From positions 80,398,931-80,462,930 of the forward strand of contig NC_080419.1 of NCBI RefSeq assembly GCF_029873635.1: 64,000 nucleotides of DNA, in the 5' to 3' direction. How positions within the stretch are numbered: the first letter of the stretch is position 1; each line of letters starts with the position of its first letter. The position numbers and the translations under genes are program-made. This document shows positions 1 through 11,589 of the stretch, piece by piece. The notes beneath the pieces are model-generated. The model saw only the letters and a list, made by a program, of their open reading frames with translations. It was not told where the DNA came from and did not search any database. This stretch comes from Malania oleifera. Lineage: Eukaryota; Streptophyta; Magnoliopsida; Santalales; Ximeniaceae.

Positions 1-2477
1 ATAAATAAATTAGTTAAGATTATTAATCAATTAATTAGTTAAACATTATTAAATTAATGTATTAAATAAACAAGTAAAAAGAAATAGTATAAAAAAAGAG
101 TTAAGAGTAATTATTAATTAATTAAATATTATTAAATAAAATAAATAAAAAAATAAAAACAAATAGTTAAAAAAATTTGGAATAAAGATATATATATATA
201 TATATATATATATAAGTTTATTATAATATGTTTATATAAGTTAAAGTATATATATATATAAGATTTAATAATATAATAATATATATTATTTTTTTATAGG
301 AAGTAAAAACTTCCTTTCTTCCTCAGGAAGATCAACATGCTCTCCATTGGCTTCTCTTTATGTCCGTCCACTCCTTCGTTTCCATCTCTCTTTCTTCTCA
401 ATTTCTCAATCGATATTCGACTGATCAGGAAACGGAATGTGCCGTTGGATTTCTAACTCCGCCACTGACATTTCTACTGGAACGGATTTGTCGCGAGAGC
501 GGCGTACGTACCACTCCTGAGGAAAGGTATATTTCCTCTAAATCCTTAATTTCTCCTTAAATCTGCCGTTAAATCAACGATCAGACACCATTATGGGGTC
601 CTAGTCGTGATCGTCATCATTTTGGTGTGAGTAAATTTTCAATTGGAGTTTTCTAGACCCCACTTTAAAGCGAAAGTGAGATTTGGGAAATTAGGTAAAT
701 TGGTTATATTTGAGGGTATAATTATTTCTTTAGAATTTATAGTTCTAGGAAATGTTAAAATAGTATTTTATTTAGGGTTGATTTAATAGAATTAGGATTT
801 TTGATTCAAGGTCCGGGTGAGCGCCGCAAGTATTTTTTGGGGTCCTTATTGGCATAGTTCAAGAAACCAGATAAGGGAAAAAATATATATTAAACCAGAA
901 TTTTTATGAATTTCATGGAAAATGAATTGTGTTATATATACGTGTATATGTTTCGGTATGTGTTTAAAATGCCAATCATTTAAATTATGTTTTTCAAGTT
1001 TAGGACTGTTTATTATATACGTATATGCGAAAATGAACTGATGAAAGTGGAAATATTTTCAAGATAATTATGTACGAAATGAAAAGTACTTTAAGTATAT
1101 AAACGTTAAATGTTGGCTGGCTTATTTTACAGGCAATATATGAATTTTATTGCTAAATTTTGTGACATAAGTAAATGTACATTCTGTGCAGATATATGTT
1201 AAATGTATGAGATGTAGGTTATTTAAGTAAAGCATTAAGAATGAAATATGATATGAACCATGCTGCTTGTGAGTGTTAATGCAACCATGTGAAACAGTTG
1301 AAAGATGTTGGGTAAAACAGTTGAAAAATGTTGGATAAAACAATTAAAAGATGCTGGGTAAAACAGTTGAAAGATGCTAGGTATGTAATGAAATGAAATG
1401 AAAATAGAAATGAATGAAAAAAAAATGAAATGTAAAATGTGAATAGTAAAATGGGAAAGAGTCACTTAAAGTGAAATGAAATGAAATGTTAAAGTTATGA
1501 ACATGAACATATGTGAATGTTTGAATAATGATAGAAAGAACAATGTATTATGATACTAGAAGTATCTATGTTCGTAGAACATGTTACGATTGGGCGGGGC
1601 GTACTCTTCTCCTGAGGGCTTACTAAGAAAGGTGAGTGCGCTAGTAACTTTAGATGTAGTAGTAGTTGCATAACGTGCTAGGGTAGAGAGAACCTACTTA
1701 TATGGGCGGGTAGATTTCCCTACCCTTGGGGCTTTCGCTGGTAAACCTTTGTTTGAACTTTGTGAGTACAAGATCAATCTAATACTTAAGGACTTACTGA
1801 GTAAGGTGAGTGCCCTGGTATGCTTCAGTTGTGACCTTCGAGTTGTCAAATGTATTAGAGTAGAGGGGTGCTACTTGTATGGGCAGGTAATCACCCCTAT
1901 CCTTGGGTAATCTCGTGGATTAAATCTTTTGCATGTGTTTGATTAGGTTCAGAGAATGATTTCAGAAATTATGTTAACAATTTTGAAATGTTAAATATTA
2001 TGTTGTTATATAAACTCATGTTAGCCACACGCTGTTTTAATATATTGTTTCTTCCCTTACTGATATGTGTCTCACCCGAATATGAATTTATCTTTTTCAA
2101 GATTTCCTTGAGATTGAGCTTAGAGAGCTCGAGGTTTTATAGCATTTTTGGGAAATAGAAAAAAAAAAGGGTATATTTTTATGTTAATTTTGAGATGTAT
2201 ATTTTATGTTTTATGTTTTATGTATTGAAGTCTTCAGATAGGTGAATAGTTGTGAATACTGATATTTGAGGATTATGTTTTGGAGACATGTATATATGTA
2301 ATTACAGGTGGTGAATAGTTAATTTGGATTATGGATAGGAATAGTAAACTCCGGTATTATAATTATGGAGATTATATTTATATTTTCTATTGTGTACATG
2401 ATATTAGTATGTGGATTATCAGGTAAATGAATGGATTAGTAGCACTCCGGGCCCACGTAGAGGGTCGGGGCATTACA
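1..2477. mobile_element. Ty3/gypsy-type LTR, left end outside the window
   Basis: The stretch begins with AT-rich simple sequence and has no sustained coding potential. It ends in a GGGTCGGGGCATTACA-like terminus that resembles the ...GGGGCATGACA ends of the chromovirus LTRs at 6684 and 13568. Immediately after it, at 2478, Copia RNase H coding begins in mid-domain, so this LTR interrupts a Copia element whose earlier part lies left of the window. It is either a solo LTR or the right LTR of a longer element. The small open frames inside it look like chance. The family assignment rests on the terminus and the position, so it is moderate only. Confidence 0.55.
1570..1960. repeat. Diverged tandem duplication inside the LTR
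   Basis: Two blocks spaced about 175 bp apart share AAGGTGAGTGC, a following GTA-GTTG segment, and a TACTT-TATGGGC(G/A)GGTA-ACCCCTA-CCTTGGG segment. They differ at many positions. It is an old tandem duplication within the LTR, with no coding capacity seen. Confidence 0.6.
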
Positions 2478-2927
2478 GGTTTAGTCTCTAGTTTCACTAT
2501 CTACTACTGAGTCAGAGTATATAGTAGTGGCTAAGGCTATCAAGGAAGCTTTGTAGCTTATAGGGTTGGTCAAGGAGCTGGGTATCTAGTAAGTTGGAGT
2601 TTAGTTGCATTGTAATAGTCATAGTGCTATTTATTTGGCAAAGAATCGGGTGTATTATGTGAGTACCAAGCACATATATGTGAGGTTTCACAAGATTAGG
2701 GAATTGGTTTCTTCTGGTGAACTACTATTTGAGAAAGTTCACACTTCTAAGAATGTAGTAGACATGTTGACAAAGTTTGTTACCATAGATAAGTTCAAGC
2801 ACTGCTTGGACTTGATTAACGTTTCTAAATGCTAGATGGAAGGCGACCCAACCTATTTGTCCCAGGTGGAGTTCTAGGTTATGTTTTATTTTTCTCCTAA
2901 GGGTTGAATATTTGCCAAGGTAGAGAT
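2478..2927 (+). mobile_element. 3' end of a Copia pol region (RNase H), fossil
   Basis: The translated remains show the Copia RNase H signature STTESEY followed by KEAL, then a C-terminal block containing AKNRVYYV, TKHIYVRFHKIREL and KFKHCLDLINVSKC. These are typical of Tnt1/Tork-like elements and match the same block in the elements at 47756 (- strand) and near 60000. A purine-rich stretch (AAGGTAGAGAT) precedes the LTR that follows. The element is broken with several breaks, and only its end is in the window. Confidence 0.85.
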
Positions 2928-3352
2928 TGTTGTAGTATGTGGCTTATATCGTGTAGAACACGTGTAGAAAGAAAGCAGGTTGATGCGGGAAGTGAAGCAA
3001 AGCAGAGTGAGGGGAGCGTAGCGTATCGAGTGGAATGACGACATCTACCTTTTGGGCTTGTAATTTATTGTTTTATTGGTTGGGACGATTAATAGGTTGG
3101 GGGTACGGGGGCAACGCCCTTGCGGTTCGATGCAGAGGTATTTGAGAAATTTTTCTAATACCTCTGTACGACTAGGGTTAGTATAAATACATATAATGTA
3201 ACCCTAGTTTGATATAGTGAAATTCAGTCACCGCTTGCTCCTATGGATGTAGGCATACTACCGAATCATGTTAAATATGTGTGTTTTTGTTGCTTTATCT
3301 ATCTCTTTGTTTTTCTATACTATTCATCATAATTGCCACATGCTTCACAACA
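2928..3352 (+). repeat. Copia 3' LTR (425 bp)
   Basis: It starts TGTTGT and ends ACAACA, directly after the polypurine tract. It carries the GGATGTAGG...CCGAATCATGTTAAAT hairpin motif at 3245-3274 (outer stem near 3243-3246/3266-3269, inner stem GTAG/CTAC at 3249-3252/3258-3261). Its partner LTR is not in the window. Confidence 0.8.
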
Positions 3353-3751
3353 AAAGTAAATACTCAAATTAGCTCACAGAACATGCAATTATGGAAGCAG
3401 CTCACAAATTGAACCTATCGGGAAATCAAAGCAGGTAAATTGCAAATGGCTGTAAAACCACCTAACCAAACAATACTCGTTCCTACAAGCTCGCGTTCCA
3501 AACGACACATGTCAAGATGAGATGCAAAAGAGATCAACCACCACTACTCGCTGTCCTCACAAGCTCATTTCACTTGTTTATCACTCCTTGCCATTGAACC
3601 AATATTTGAGAAGCATAAAAGAAAGAGGGCATGGTTGAATTTAGGAGCAGGTAAATCACCCCAAGCCTAGGTTTTTAGGTTGTCTTAGGGTATAGAGGAC
3701 AAGTGTAGGGAATAAGTAGGGAAGGTGGAAGAAGGGATGGGGAAATTGAAA

Positions 3752-3792
<41 letters not shown>

Positions 3793-4004
3793 CCATCCAC
3801 ACCCTAGAGAGAGGGAGTGGTCCATTCTGGAAGGAGGGGGTTGTGGCGAAGAGATAGAAAGGAGGAAAAGGAAAAGAAAAAAAATCAGGTAAAAAAAACT
3901 TGGTGAAGACACGTATCCCACCAAGGTTCAATTTTAATGTATAGTATAGACATTCATAAACTAAATTATGAGATTCTATTGTTATTTTTTTAAATATATA
4001 TTTA
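3353..4004. other. Non-coding spacer with GA microsatellite
   Basis: No gene is seen here. A (GA)n run lies at about 3752-3785. The open frames across it on the - strand are low-complexity Ser/Leu/Phe translations of the microsatellite and its flanks. Confidence 0.6.
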
Positions 4005-4481
4005 TGTTATGAAATTTGTTATGAAATATAGGTGGATGTCCCCCATGTCTACTTTGAACCTGCCTCATATATCTATACTAATTCATGTCCTATGTGAACC
4101 TACCCCATATGTTTGTACTAATCAAGTGTATGTCACCCCATCTTCCACCTCTTAGACTTTTTCCCCAATTATTGCTTAGCTATCCATATTGTCTTAGAAA
4201 AGGGCACCCTCCTCTCCTCATTTTGGACACACATTTGATGCTTTCATGTAAGTAGACATATAGTGAGGATAAGAGAAGAGGAGAGATAAAGTGAAGAAGG
4301 GATAAAGAGAAAATAGAGATATCTTGTACAAGGCCAATTTCATATCATATTGTAATTCCTCCCATGACAGTGAAGTTTTGATCTCATCCGACCATGAAGT
4401 AGGCATAGTCAAATCACGTAAATTTCTGTCACGTTTCTATTTATTTATTTTCCTATTTATTTTTTAGTATATTTTATAACA
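4005..4481 (+). repeat. 5' LTR of the outer Copia element
   Basis: It starts TGTTATGAAAT and ends ATTTTATAACA. It aligns along its whole length with 20685-21156. A TATCAGCAC stretch just downstream is the likely remnant of a Met-tRNA primer-binding site. The LTR hairpin region (AGTAGGCATAG...CACGTAAAT) at about 4395-4423 is partly decayed. Confidence 0.9.
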
Positions 4482-4610
4482 CATTATCAGCACAAGATTC
4501 TAACCAACTAACATATTTCTTTAATTCTTATTTAATTTATGAGATTCTAACTGACTGATATATTTTTGTATATTTATACCACCTTAATGAACGATTTTAT
4601 TTCTGTACCA

Positions 4611-4614
<4 letters not shown>

Positions 4615-4671
<57 letters not shown>
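4615..4671. repeat. (TA)n microsatellite
   Basis: A nearly uninterrupted TA dinucleotide run in the untranslated leader of the outer Copia element. Confidence 0.95.
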
Positions 4672-4672
<1 letters not shown>

Positions 4673-4691
4673 AATTTTTCGTATATATATA

Positions 4692-5055
4692 TCTCCCGAA
4701 GAGAAAGTCCTCCTGAAGAGACAATATATTTAAATTTCTCGTCTACATATTTAATCTCCCGAAATGATAGACCTCCTGAAGAGGCTATGTATCAAATTTC
4801 CAGAAGAGATGATAAATATTTACCTCCTGAAGAGGGTATATTTTTTAACCTCCCAAAAAGATGTTAAATTCGACCTCCTAAAGAGGTGAAACATTTATCC
4901 TCCAAATGAGGTAGTATATTTAACCTTCGAAAGAGGTGGTAAATTATTATCCAATTTGATATTGAAAAAATGGAATCATACTCCTGAAGAGTATAAATTG
5001 AGGAAAATAAAATAATGTTCCTGAAGAAACATATTTAAGTACCCTAGAAGGGTGG
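4692..5055 (+). repeat. Array of small inverted repeats in the Copia leader
   Basis: About a dozen variants of CCTCCTGAAGAGG occur at irregular spacing of 20-45 bp. Each is a short inverted repeat (CCTC...GAGG or CTC...GAG around TGAA) that could form a 4-5 bp stem. The variants differ from each other, for example CCTCCTAAAGAGG, CCTCCAAATGAGG and CCTTCGAAAGAGG. They sit between the LTR and the gag start at 5141. Confidence 0.8.
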
Positions 5056-5140
5056 AAATAATATTATATTATTATCTCAATTTTATTTCAACTTTTACAT
5101 TTTGTTTTCTAAATTGCTTTATTATTGTAAATTTATTTAG

Positions 5141-6140
5141 ATGTCGAACCTAAGTAAAGTTGAATTTGCTTCCCTTGACATCAAAGGCAACAATTATTTA
5201 TCATGGATTCTTGATGTTGATATCCATCTAAATGCAATGAAATTGGGAGATACTATTTTAGATGGAAATACTGCATTCCTGTAGGATTGCGCAAAAGCTA
5301 TGATCTTCCTCCGTCATCATTTAGATGAAGAATTAAAAACTGAATATGTCATTGTTAAAGATTCACGTATCCTATGGAAAAATTTAAATGATATATTTGA
5401 CCACCAAAAAACTGTGATTTTTTCAAAAGTTCGATATGAATGGTTGCACCTGAGGTTGCAAGATTTTAAAACAGCCGGTGAATATAACTCAGTCATCCAT
5501 AAGATTAGCTCGAAGCTAAAATTATGTGGAGAAAATATTATTGATGAAGACATGTTAGAAAAAACTTTTTCTACTTTCCATCTCTCTAATGTGCTCCTGC
5601 AGCAGCAATATAGGGAGAGAAAATTTACTAAATTTTCTGAATTAATATCATGTCTTCTTGTCACTGAGTAAAATAATAAGTTTTTGATGAAAAATCACCA
5701 TACTCGTCTAACTAGTTTGACCCCATTCCTTGAAGTGAATATAAATACATCTCGTGGTCGAGGAGGAGGCCGCAGGCATGGTCATCAACATGGTCGTGGC
5801 CATGATCGAAATAATCACTGGCATCAACATGAGGTTGTAATCCCCCAAAAGAGAGATGACCCCCAGAATCGGGTTAATGATCAAAATTAACGACCCATGC
5901 AGCATGAAACTGAATGTTACAGATGCGGAGGATAAAGGTCATTGGTCGTATGCCTATGCCCAAGCACTTGGTAGATCTATACCAAGCATTTATAAAAGAA
6001 AAGGAAAAGACTAAAGAAGTTGAAACAAATTTTACCGATAATGTTGTTCCAAAAGATTTTAATGTTGGACCATCAAACTCTGTTTATTTTGATGTTGCTA
6101 ATTTTCTTGTAAAACAAGATGAAAATAATGATGTAATATT
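5141..6140 (+). mobile_element. Copia gag region (outer element), fossil
   Basis: The first codons read MSNLSKVEFASLDIKGNNY, followed by LSWILDVDIHL, a widespread Copia gag N-terminus. A UBN2-type gag core follows, then an Arg/Gly/His-rich stretch near 5750-5870 and a region where the zinc knuckle would lie. The start follows the hairpin array in the leader. The region is broken. Confidence 0.85.
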
Positions 6141-6229
6141 TTAAGATAGATCGTAAGTAATATTCTATTTTGATAAATTGCTACTATGATCAATTATAGT
6201 AATAATTTTTTTAAATATTTGTTGTAGTG

Positions 6230-6683
6230 TGAATTGTTTTAAAGTTTTGATTGATTTTAATATGTTTTCGGAAGAAATTTGTTTAGTTGATAGTGTTACA
6301 ACACACACAATTCTTTGAGATAGGAAATATTTCCATTACTTGGATATATCTTCAAGAAATGTTAATACAATATCTAGTTTTACAAATTTGATTGTAAGTT
6401 TTGGAAGAACTAATATAAAGTTACCTAATGGTACTTTATTACAAATTGATGAAACTTTATATTCTAGCAAATTCAAAAGAAATCTGTTAAGTTTTAAAGA
6501 TTTAAGATTTAATGGATATCACATTGAAACTACAAATGAAGATAGTAAAGAATTCCTTTATATTACTTCTATTTTTTCTAGGAAGAAACAAATTTTAGAA
6601 AAACTGTCAACTTTATCTTCTGGATTGTATTATACAAAGATTAAAGTAGTTGAATCATATACTGTCTTGATCCAGAAGTGCAA
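6230..6683 (+). mobile_element. Copia protease/pre-integrase region (outer element)
   Basis: Translated remains include NGTLLQIDETLYSSKFKRNL and ITSIFSRKKQILEKL, as in the segment between protease and integrase in Copia polyproteins. The reading is cut by the chromovirus at 6684 and resumes at 15385, just before the integrase zinc-finger region. Confidence 0.75.
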
Positions 6684-8493
6684 TGTAAGAACCCGAACCA
6701 TGAAATATGTGTTTAATTAATTAAGAGAGGGGCAAAAAGGTAATTAAGCAAGCCTCGTCGACAAATCCAGAGTTCGTCGACGAAATCTTAAGAAAACTCG
6801 ATGACAAGTTTCAGGGGGCTCGTCGACGAGGAGAAGCCTAGGGGTTTTAGAAATTTGAAAATCTTAGGCTCATCAATGAGGTCATGGTCTCGTCGATGAG
6901 AAAAATATAGGGGCTCATCGACGAGGGCACAATTCGTCGATGAGAGCTGCTGAGTTAAGGGTACTATAAATAGAAATTTTCATTACTTCTCAACTAAGAA
7001 ATCTCATTTCTCTCTCTATCTCTCTAGAAACTCAACCTGCTCTCCATCTCTCTAGATTTCTTTGTCATAGGAAGCGAGAATCATTAATCCGAGATTACCA
7101 CGAGGATCGTGGAAGGATTCTCTACAAGTTCTACAGATCAGATTTTTGCTTCGGCCATTTTCGGGTTTTGGCGTAAAATTGAGGTAGGGCTCTGTTTTTT
7201 ATTCTGTTCCAGTAGTTTTGTAGAGAATGGAGTCGTGAGTATACTTTGTACTGTATGTTGTAGGTTTTGGAACTCAGTTCGCTATTTAGGGAGCTTGGAG
7301 TTCAAGTTTTGTCATTTAGGGAAAAGCTAAGGGGAATCAATTTATGTCGGTTATTTTCGAAATCGAACTTGGTGGAATTGTGATCCACGGTCCTGTGTGT
7401 GTTTTCACTAATCATTTGGGGGGATCTAATGGAGAAAACTATGGGTTTTTCATGATTACAGTTTTGGGAAAAAAGGGGGTATTGGGTTGCATCCCTGATT
7501 TTGTTGGAAAAACCATATGTATATGTTGATTTTTACTGTGTGATAGGGATGGTCGTGCCTTGACTTTATTTAAACTGTATGCGTTTGGAAAACCATGATT
7601 TTAGATTACCAAATGGGTGTGGTATGTTTGGTTATATGAGCATGCACAATTGTGTTTTGTGGAATGCAATTGGAATTGGGTTCTAAGTTGTTCCAAGTAC
7701 TGAGAGTGTCCGGCTCTATATCCGTGGGCGTATGAAATCGCTAGGCCATGTTTGGAAAGAGTGTCCGGCTTTATATCTGAGGGTGTGAGCCTTATTGCTT
7801 GATCATCGAAGGGTGTGGATCGACCAGATTGTACCGATACGATGCCATGGGAGTTTGGGACTTGCCATGTACTAGGGACCCCAGATACTGTGGGTCGGCC
7901 ATGAGTTGGACGCCGGGTATCGCAGGCCGACTTTGAGCCGAGGGATGTGATGACACCGGATTTGATCATGTGTGTGTGTGCGCTTGTACGCACTGTGTTA
8001 AAATTAGTACTGGAACTACATTTAACTATGTATGTATTGTGTATCATGATAACACTTGAATGCCATACACCGATATAACTGTGTATGTATATGTCTCACC
8101 CCTGCTGTACGTACATATTTTTCAGGTCCTTCGGGTAACCGGAGCTAGCTTCTGAGTGTAGAAGCGTAGTGGTCGGTGATTGGCGGGAGGTACCTCGGTA
8201 AGTCTATATTTGTGCTGGGTGGTCTTTTGAGAGTTTTGACTGCCACTTGGGATTGTACTGTTTTGGGGAGTTTGACTCCTTTGTATAGACTCTAGTATGG
8301 TATCATGTATGTATAGAATGACTTTTTTCGCTGCAATTATTCTATTGTGTATGGATGTGTATAGGGTTCTTGAGAACAACACGAGGTTGGACCCTCATTC
8401 ATTGTACTGTATCTTTGGATGATTTGTAAGATACAGGGACAGTTTAGATACATTTTCACCCCTGGATCCCATTTTTGGGTTTGGGGCATGACA
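6684..8493 (+). repeat. 5' LTR of the chromovirus
   Basis: It starts TGTAAGAACCC and ends GGGGCATGACA. A TATAAATA box at 6965-6972 directly follows a cluster of CTCGTCGACGAG-like palindromes (6754-6944). Downstream are pyrimidine-rich sequence and a long untranslated part with small chance frames. Confidence 0.93.
6754..6944. promoter_or_regulatory. Palindrome cluster upstream of the LTR TATA box
   Basis: Eight copies or near copies of the 12-bp palindrome CTCGTCGACGAG lie at about 6754, 6773, 6796, 6819-6830 (perfect), 6869, 6889, 6914 and 6933. They end about 20 bp before the TATAAATA box. The matching cluster in the other LTR spans 13638-13829, with a TATA box at 13848-13855. A regulatory role is inferred from position only. 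Confidence 0.7.
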
Positions 8494-8496
8494 ACG

Positions 8497-8509
8497 TGGT
8501 ATCAGAGCT
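8497..8509 (+). other. Primer-binding site (initiator Met tRNA)
   Basis: TGGTATCAGAGCT lies three bases after the 5' LTR. It is complementary to the 3' end of initiator methionine tRNA, the usual primer of plant gypsy and Copia elements. Confidence 0.9.
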
Positions 8510-8649
8510 AACCAGGTTGTTAGGTCTTGTAGACTTGGTTAGGCTTAGTTGTGAGTACATACCAGAGTGTAGGATGTTGGATGTGGGTATAGTTGGTTAA
8601 GGGTTGTCCCGTTGCTAGACTGAGACTTGTCGGTGGTATTTTGTGTTTT

Positions 8650-9720
8650 TCCTAGAATGACGATTTCAGTAAAAGCAAGGCAGACCATTGATAACTTTCA
8701 TGTCGGTGTGATAGGATAGACCTGGACCTAGTAGGGAGTAGTTAACATGATTAGTACTAGATAATGGTGTTAACTATACGTATGAACATGTTATAGGAGT
8801 CTTGATAGAATTCTATTGAGTATGCAGCATGGAGCCCAAGGATAATGACTTGGGAAGTAGCTCCGAGGAGACTACGAGTGATAAGTCTCCTACTATGCTT
8901 TGAGGACTGACGAGGTAGGTTTTGCGAGAGATCGGGGAGTGTTAAGAGGTTTGAATGCTCTCCTACGCCTGCGGGGTGCACCATTGAGAGGTTCACACGT
9001 ATGCATCCTCTGACGTTCTCTAGAGGACATGACCCAATAATAGTAGAGGACTAGGTAGAGAAGACTAAGAGGATTTTGGAGGTCCTGCACTGCATGGATA
9101 GGCAGCAAGTCCTCTATGCTACCTTCCAGTTATCTGGGGAGGCAGGTCGATGATGGACTGTGGTGAGTCTGCTGGAGAAACAGAGAGTCGGTCCAGTGGA
9201 GATGACGTGGAACCACTTTATGGAGGTATTCTTCAATAAATACTTCCCGACTTCTGTACATGATACTAAGGCGGATGAGTTTTCTACTCTAACTCAGGGG
9301 AGTATAACGGTGTAGAGGTATGCTGCTCGGTACATAGAGTTGTCCAAGTTTGCGCTGTGTTTGATCTCGACCGAGTATGAGAAGACTCGGAGATTCAAGA
9401 AGGGCCTGAGAAGAACATCCGTAGATTAGTAGGTATGCTTCAGATCCGCGAATTCTCAGTTTTGGTGGATAAAACCACTATGATTGAGACTTGAATCTGA
9501 GAGGATGAGGTGGATTAGGAGCCGAGGAAGGGGCCAATGGATCAGGATCTGAGGAAGAGGCCAGTGGATCAGGAGTTGAGGAAGAGGCCAACACCTTCTG
9601 GTTCTCAGTCTGGATCTCGTCAGGGATCGTGGAGAAGAAGGAATAGGGGCTCGGGTTACCGTCAGAACACCGAGCGTCATAATTCTTAGGCGAGCCAGTC
9701 AAGTGATCATTGTACCAGGT
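8650..9720 (+). mobile_element. Chromovirus gag region, fossil
   Basis: The core shows the plant retrotransposon gag pattern, with a W-NHFMEVFFNKYFP block near 9200, then LTQGSITV and ARYIELSKFAL, followed by a Lys/Arg/Gly-rich tail near 9520-9690. It lies between the primer site and the protease. Confidence 0.8.
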
Positions 9721-9789
9721 ACCGTAGATGGCACAGTGGTGAGTGCCCACCATTTGGGGGTAACTATTACAACAGTAGCCAATCAAGTC

Positions 9790-10340
9790 ACATGGCTTGG
9801 GATTTTCACGTGCCAAAAAGGGTTACGCCTTCTTCGAGTCAAAATTGGGAAAGTAATCAGGTTTTCCAGAGGACGTATCAGGCGAACATAGCTCCGGCAC
9901 GCATGTATTCGCTTACTCCAGTGAATGCCGAGCATGCGGGGAATGTGGTGATAGGTACTTTGATGTTACTTTTGAATAGAGCTGTAGTTTTATTTGATTC
10001 GGGTGTGACCCACTCTTTTATCTCTATAAATTTTGTGAAATTGTGTGGGGTGGAAACCCAAGTCATGGATGAAAAGCTATCGGTAGCCACACCATCTGGG
10101 AGCGTATCATTCGGTAGGAGGATGTTGGAGGACCGGCTAGTGGTAATTTAAGGGAAGCTACTACCAGCAAACCTTGTGGTATACGACATGTCGGGGTTCG
10201 ATGTTATATTGGGGATGGATTGGTTATTCTCCAGTTATGATGTGATCGATTGTCATAGAAGGGTGGTAGTGTTCAAACCTTCTGGAGAACAGGAGTACGA
10301 GTTTATAGGATCATGTGTGCGTTCGACGCCACAGATTCTA
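9790..10340 (+). mobile_element. Chromovirus aspartic protease region, fossil
   Basis: The active-site motif LFDSGVTHSFIS lies near 9988-10023, a form of the DSGA(T/S)HSFI signature of gypsy proteases. The downstream FDVILGMDWL motif near 10198-10227 is the second hallmark of this domain. Confidence 0.9.
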
Positions 10341-10429
10341 TTAGCACTGCAGGCGAGGAGATTACTCTCAGACGGATGTCAGGGGTGTCTAGCTTGCATG
10401 AGGGAACCACCGCGGGACAAGTTGAGGCT

Positions 10430-11580
10430 GGAGGATATTTGGGTGGTCAGCGAGTTCCCGAACGTGTTTCCAGATGATATACCCGGTTCACCTTTGGATC
10501 GTAAGGTGGAGTTCACTATAGAGTTGTTGCCTGGCAAGGCACTGATCTCTAAAGCTCCGTACCAGATGGCTCTAGAAAAACTTCAGGAGTTAAAGGAGCA
10601 GTTGCAAGAATTACTAGACAGGGAATTCATTCGACCTAGTGTTTCGCCCTAAGGAGCTCTAGTATTGTTTATGAAGAAGAAGGACGGGTTAATGCGTATG
10701 TGCATTGATTATCGTGAGATTAATAAGGTGACTATGAAGAACTATTACCCTTAGCCTCGTATAGATGATCTATTTGACCAACAACAGGGTACACAAGTCT
10801 TTTCGAAGATCGACCTACGGTTAGGGTATCATCAGGTGAGGGTCAGATCTGAGGATGTTGCGAAGACTGCTTTCCAAACCAGATACGGCCACTACGAATT
10901 CTTGGTTATGCCTTTTGGGTTGATGAATGCTCCGACAGTATTTATGGATCTTATAAACAAAGTTTTCCATGAGTACCTAGACCAATTCATAGTGGTATTC
11001 ATTGATGATATTCTAGTATACTTGAGGAGTTCGGAAGAGCATGAAGGCCATCTGAGGTTAGTGTTATAGATTCTACGGGAAAAGAAGTTGTACGCTAAAC
11101 TGAAGAAGTGAGAATCTGGTTGAGTCAGATTGCATTCCTATGTGATGTGGTATTTGGAGACAGTATATCAGTTGATTCTAGCAAGATTGAAGTTGTGATT
11201 AACTGGATAAGGCCGAAGAATGTGTAGGAGGTTTGGAGTTTTCTAGGACTGGCGGGTTCGTGGAGGGGTTCTCTAAACTGTCTGGGCCTCTAACTCGATT
11301 GACCACGAAAGGGGTGAAGTTTGAGTGGACTAGTGATCGCGAGCAGTGTTTTCAGGAATTGAAGCACCGGCTGGTTACTGCTCCAGTTTTGACCATTCCT
11401 TCGGGGGATGGCGGGTTTGTGATTTATAGCAACACGTCTTTGAAGGGTCTGGGGTGTGTGCCTATGCAGCAGGGTAAGGTATTTGCTTATGCTTCTTGGC
11501 AACTAAAAGACTACGAGAAGAATTACCCTATGCACAATCTGGAGTTAGCTGCTGTTGTTTATGCACTGAAGATCTGACCA
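10430..11580 (+). mobile_element. Chromovirus reverse transcriptase and RNase H region, fossil
   Basis: The segment FPNVFPDDIPG, the fingers motif near 10690, the MPFGLMNAP motif near 10908 and the catalytic FIDDILVY near 10999 mark a gypsy reverse transcriptase. RNase H follows with the [15 protein letters not shown] and [13 protein letters not shown] motifs near 11480-11575. Confidence 0.92.
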
Positions 11581-11589
11581 CACTACTTG

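Noticed and set aside
360-560. 66-codon open frame near the left edge
   Set aside because: It lies inside the LTR at 1-2477, has no recognisable domain and is of chance length.
3656-3931. Overlapping - strand open frames rich in Ser/Leu
   Set aside because: They are translations of the GA microsatellite and its flanks.
4692-5055. CRISPR-like array
   Set aside because: Repeats are short, variable and unevenly spaced, in the leader of a plant retrotransposon; no cas-like gene exists and the genome is eukaryotic.
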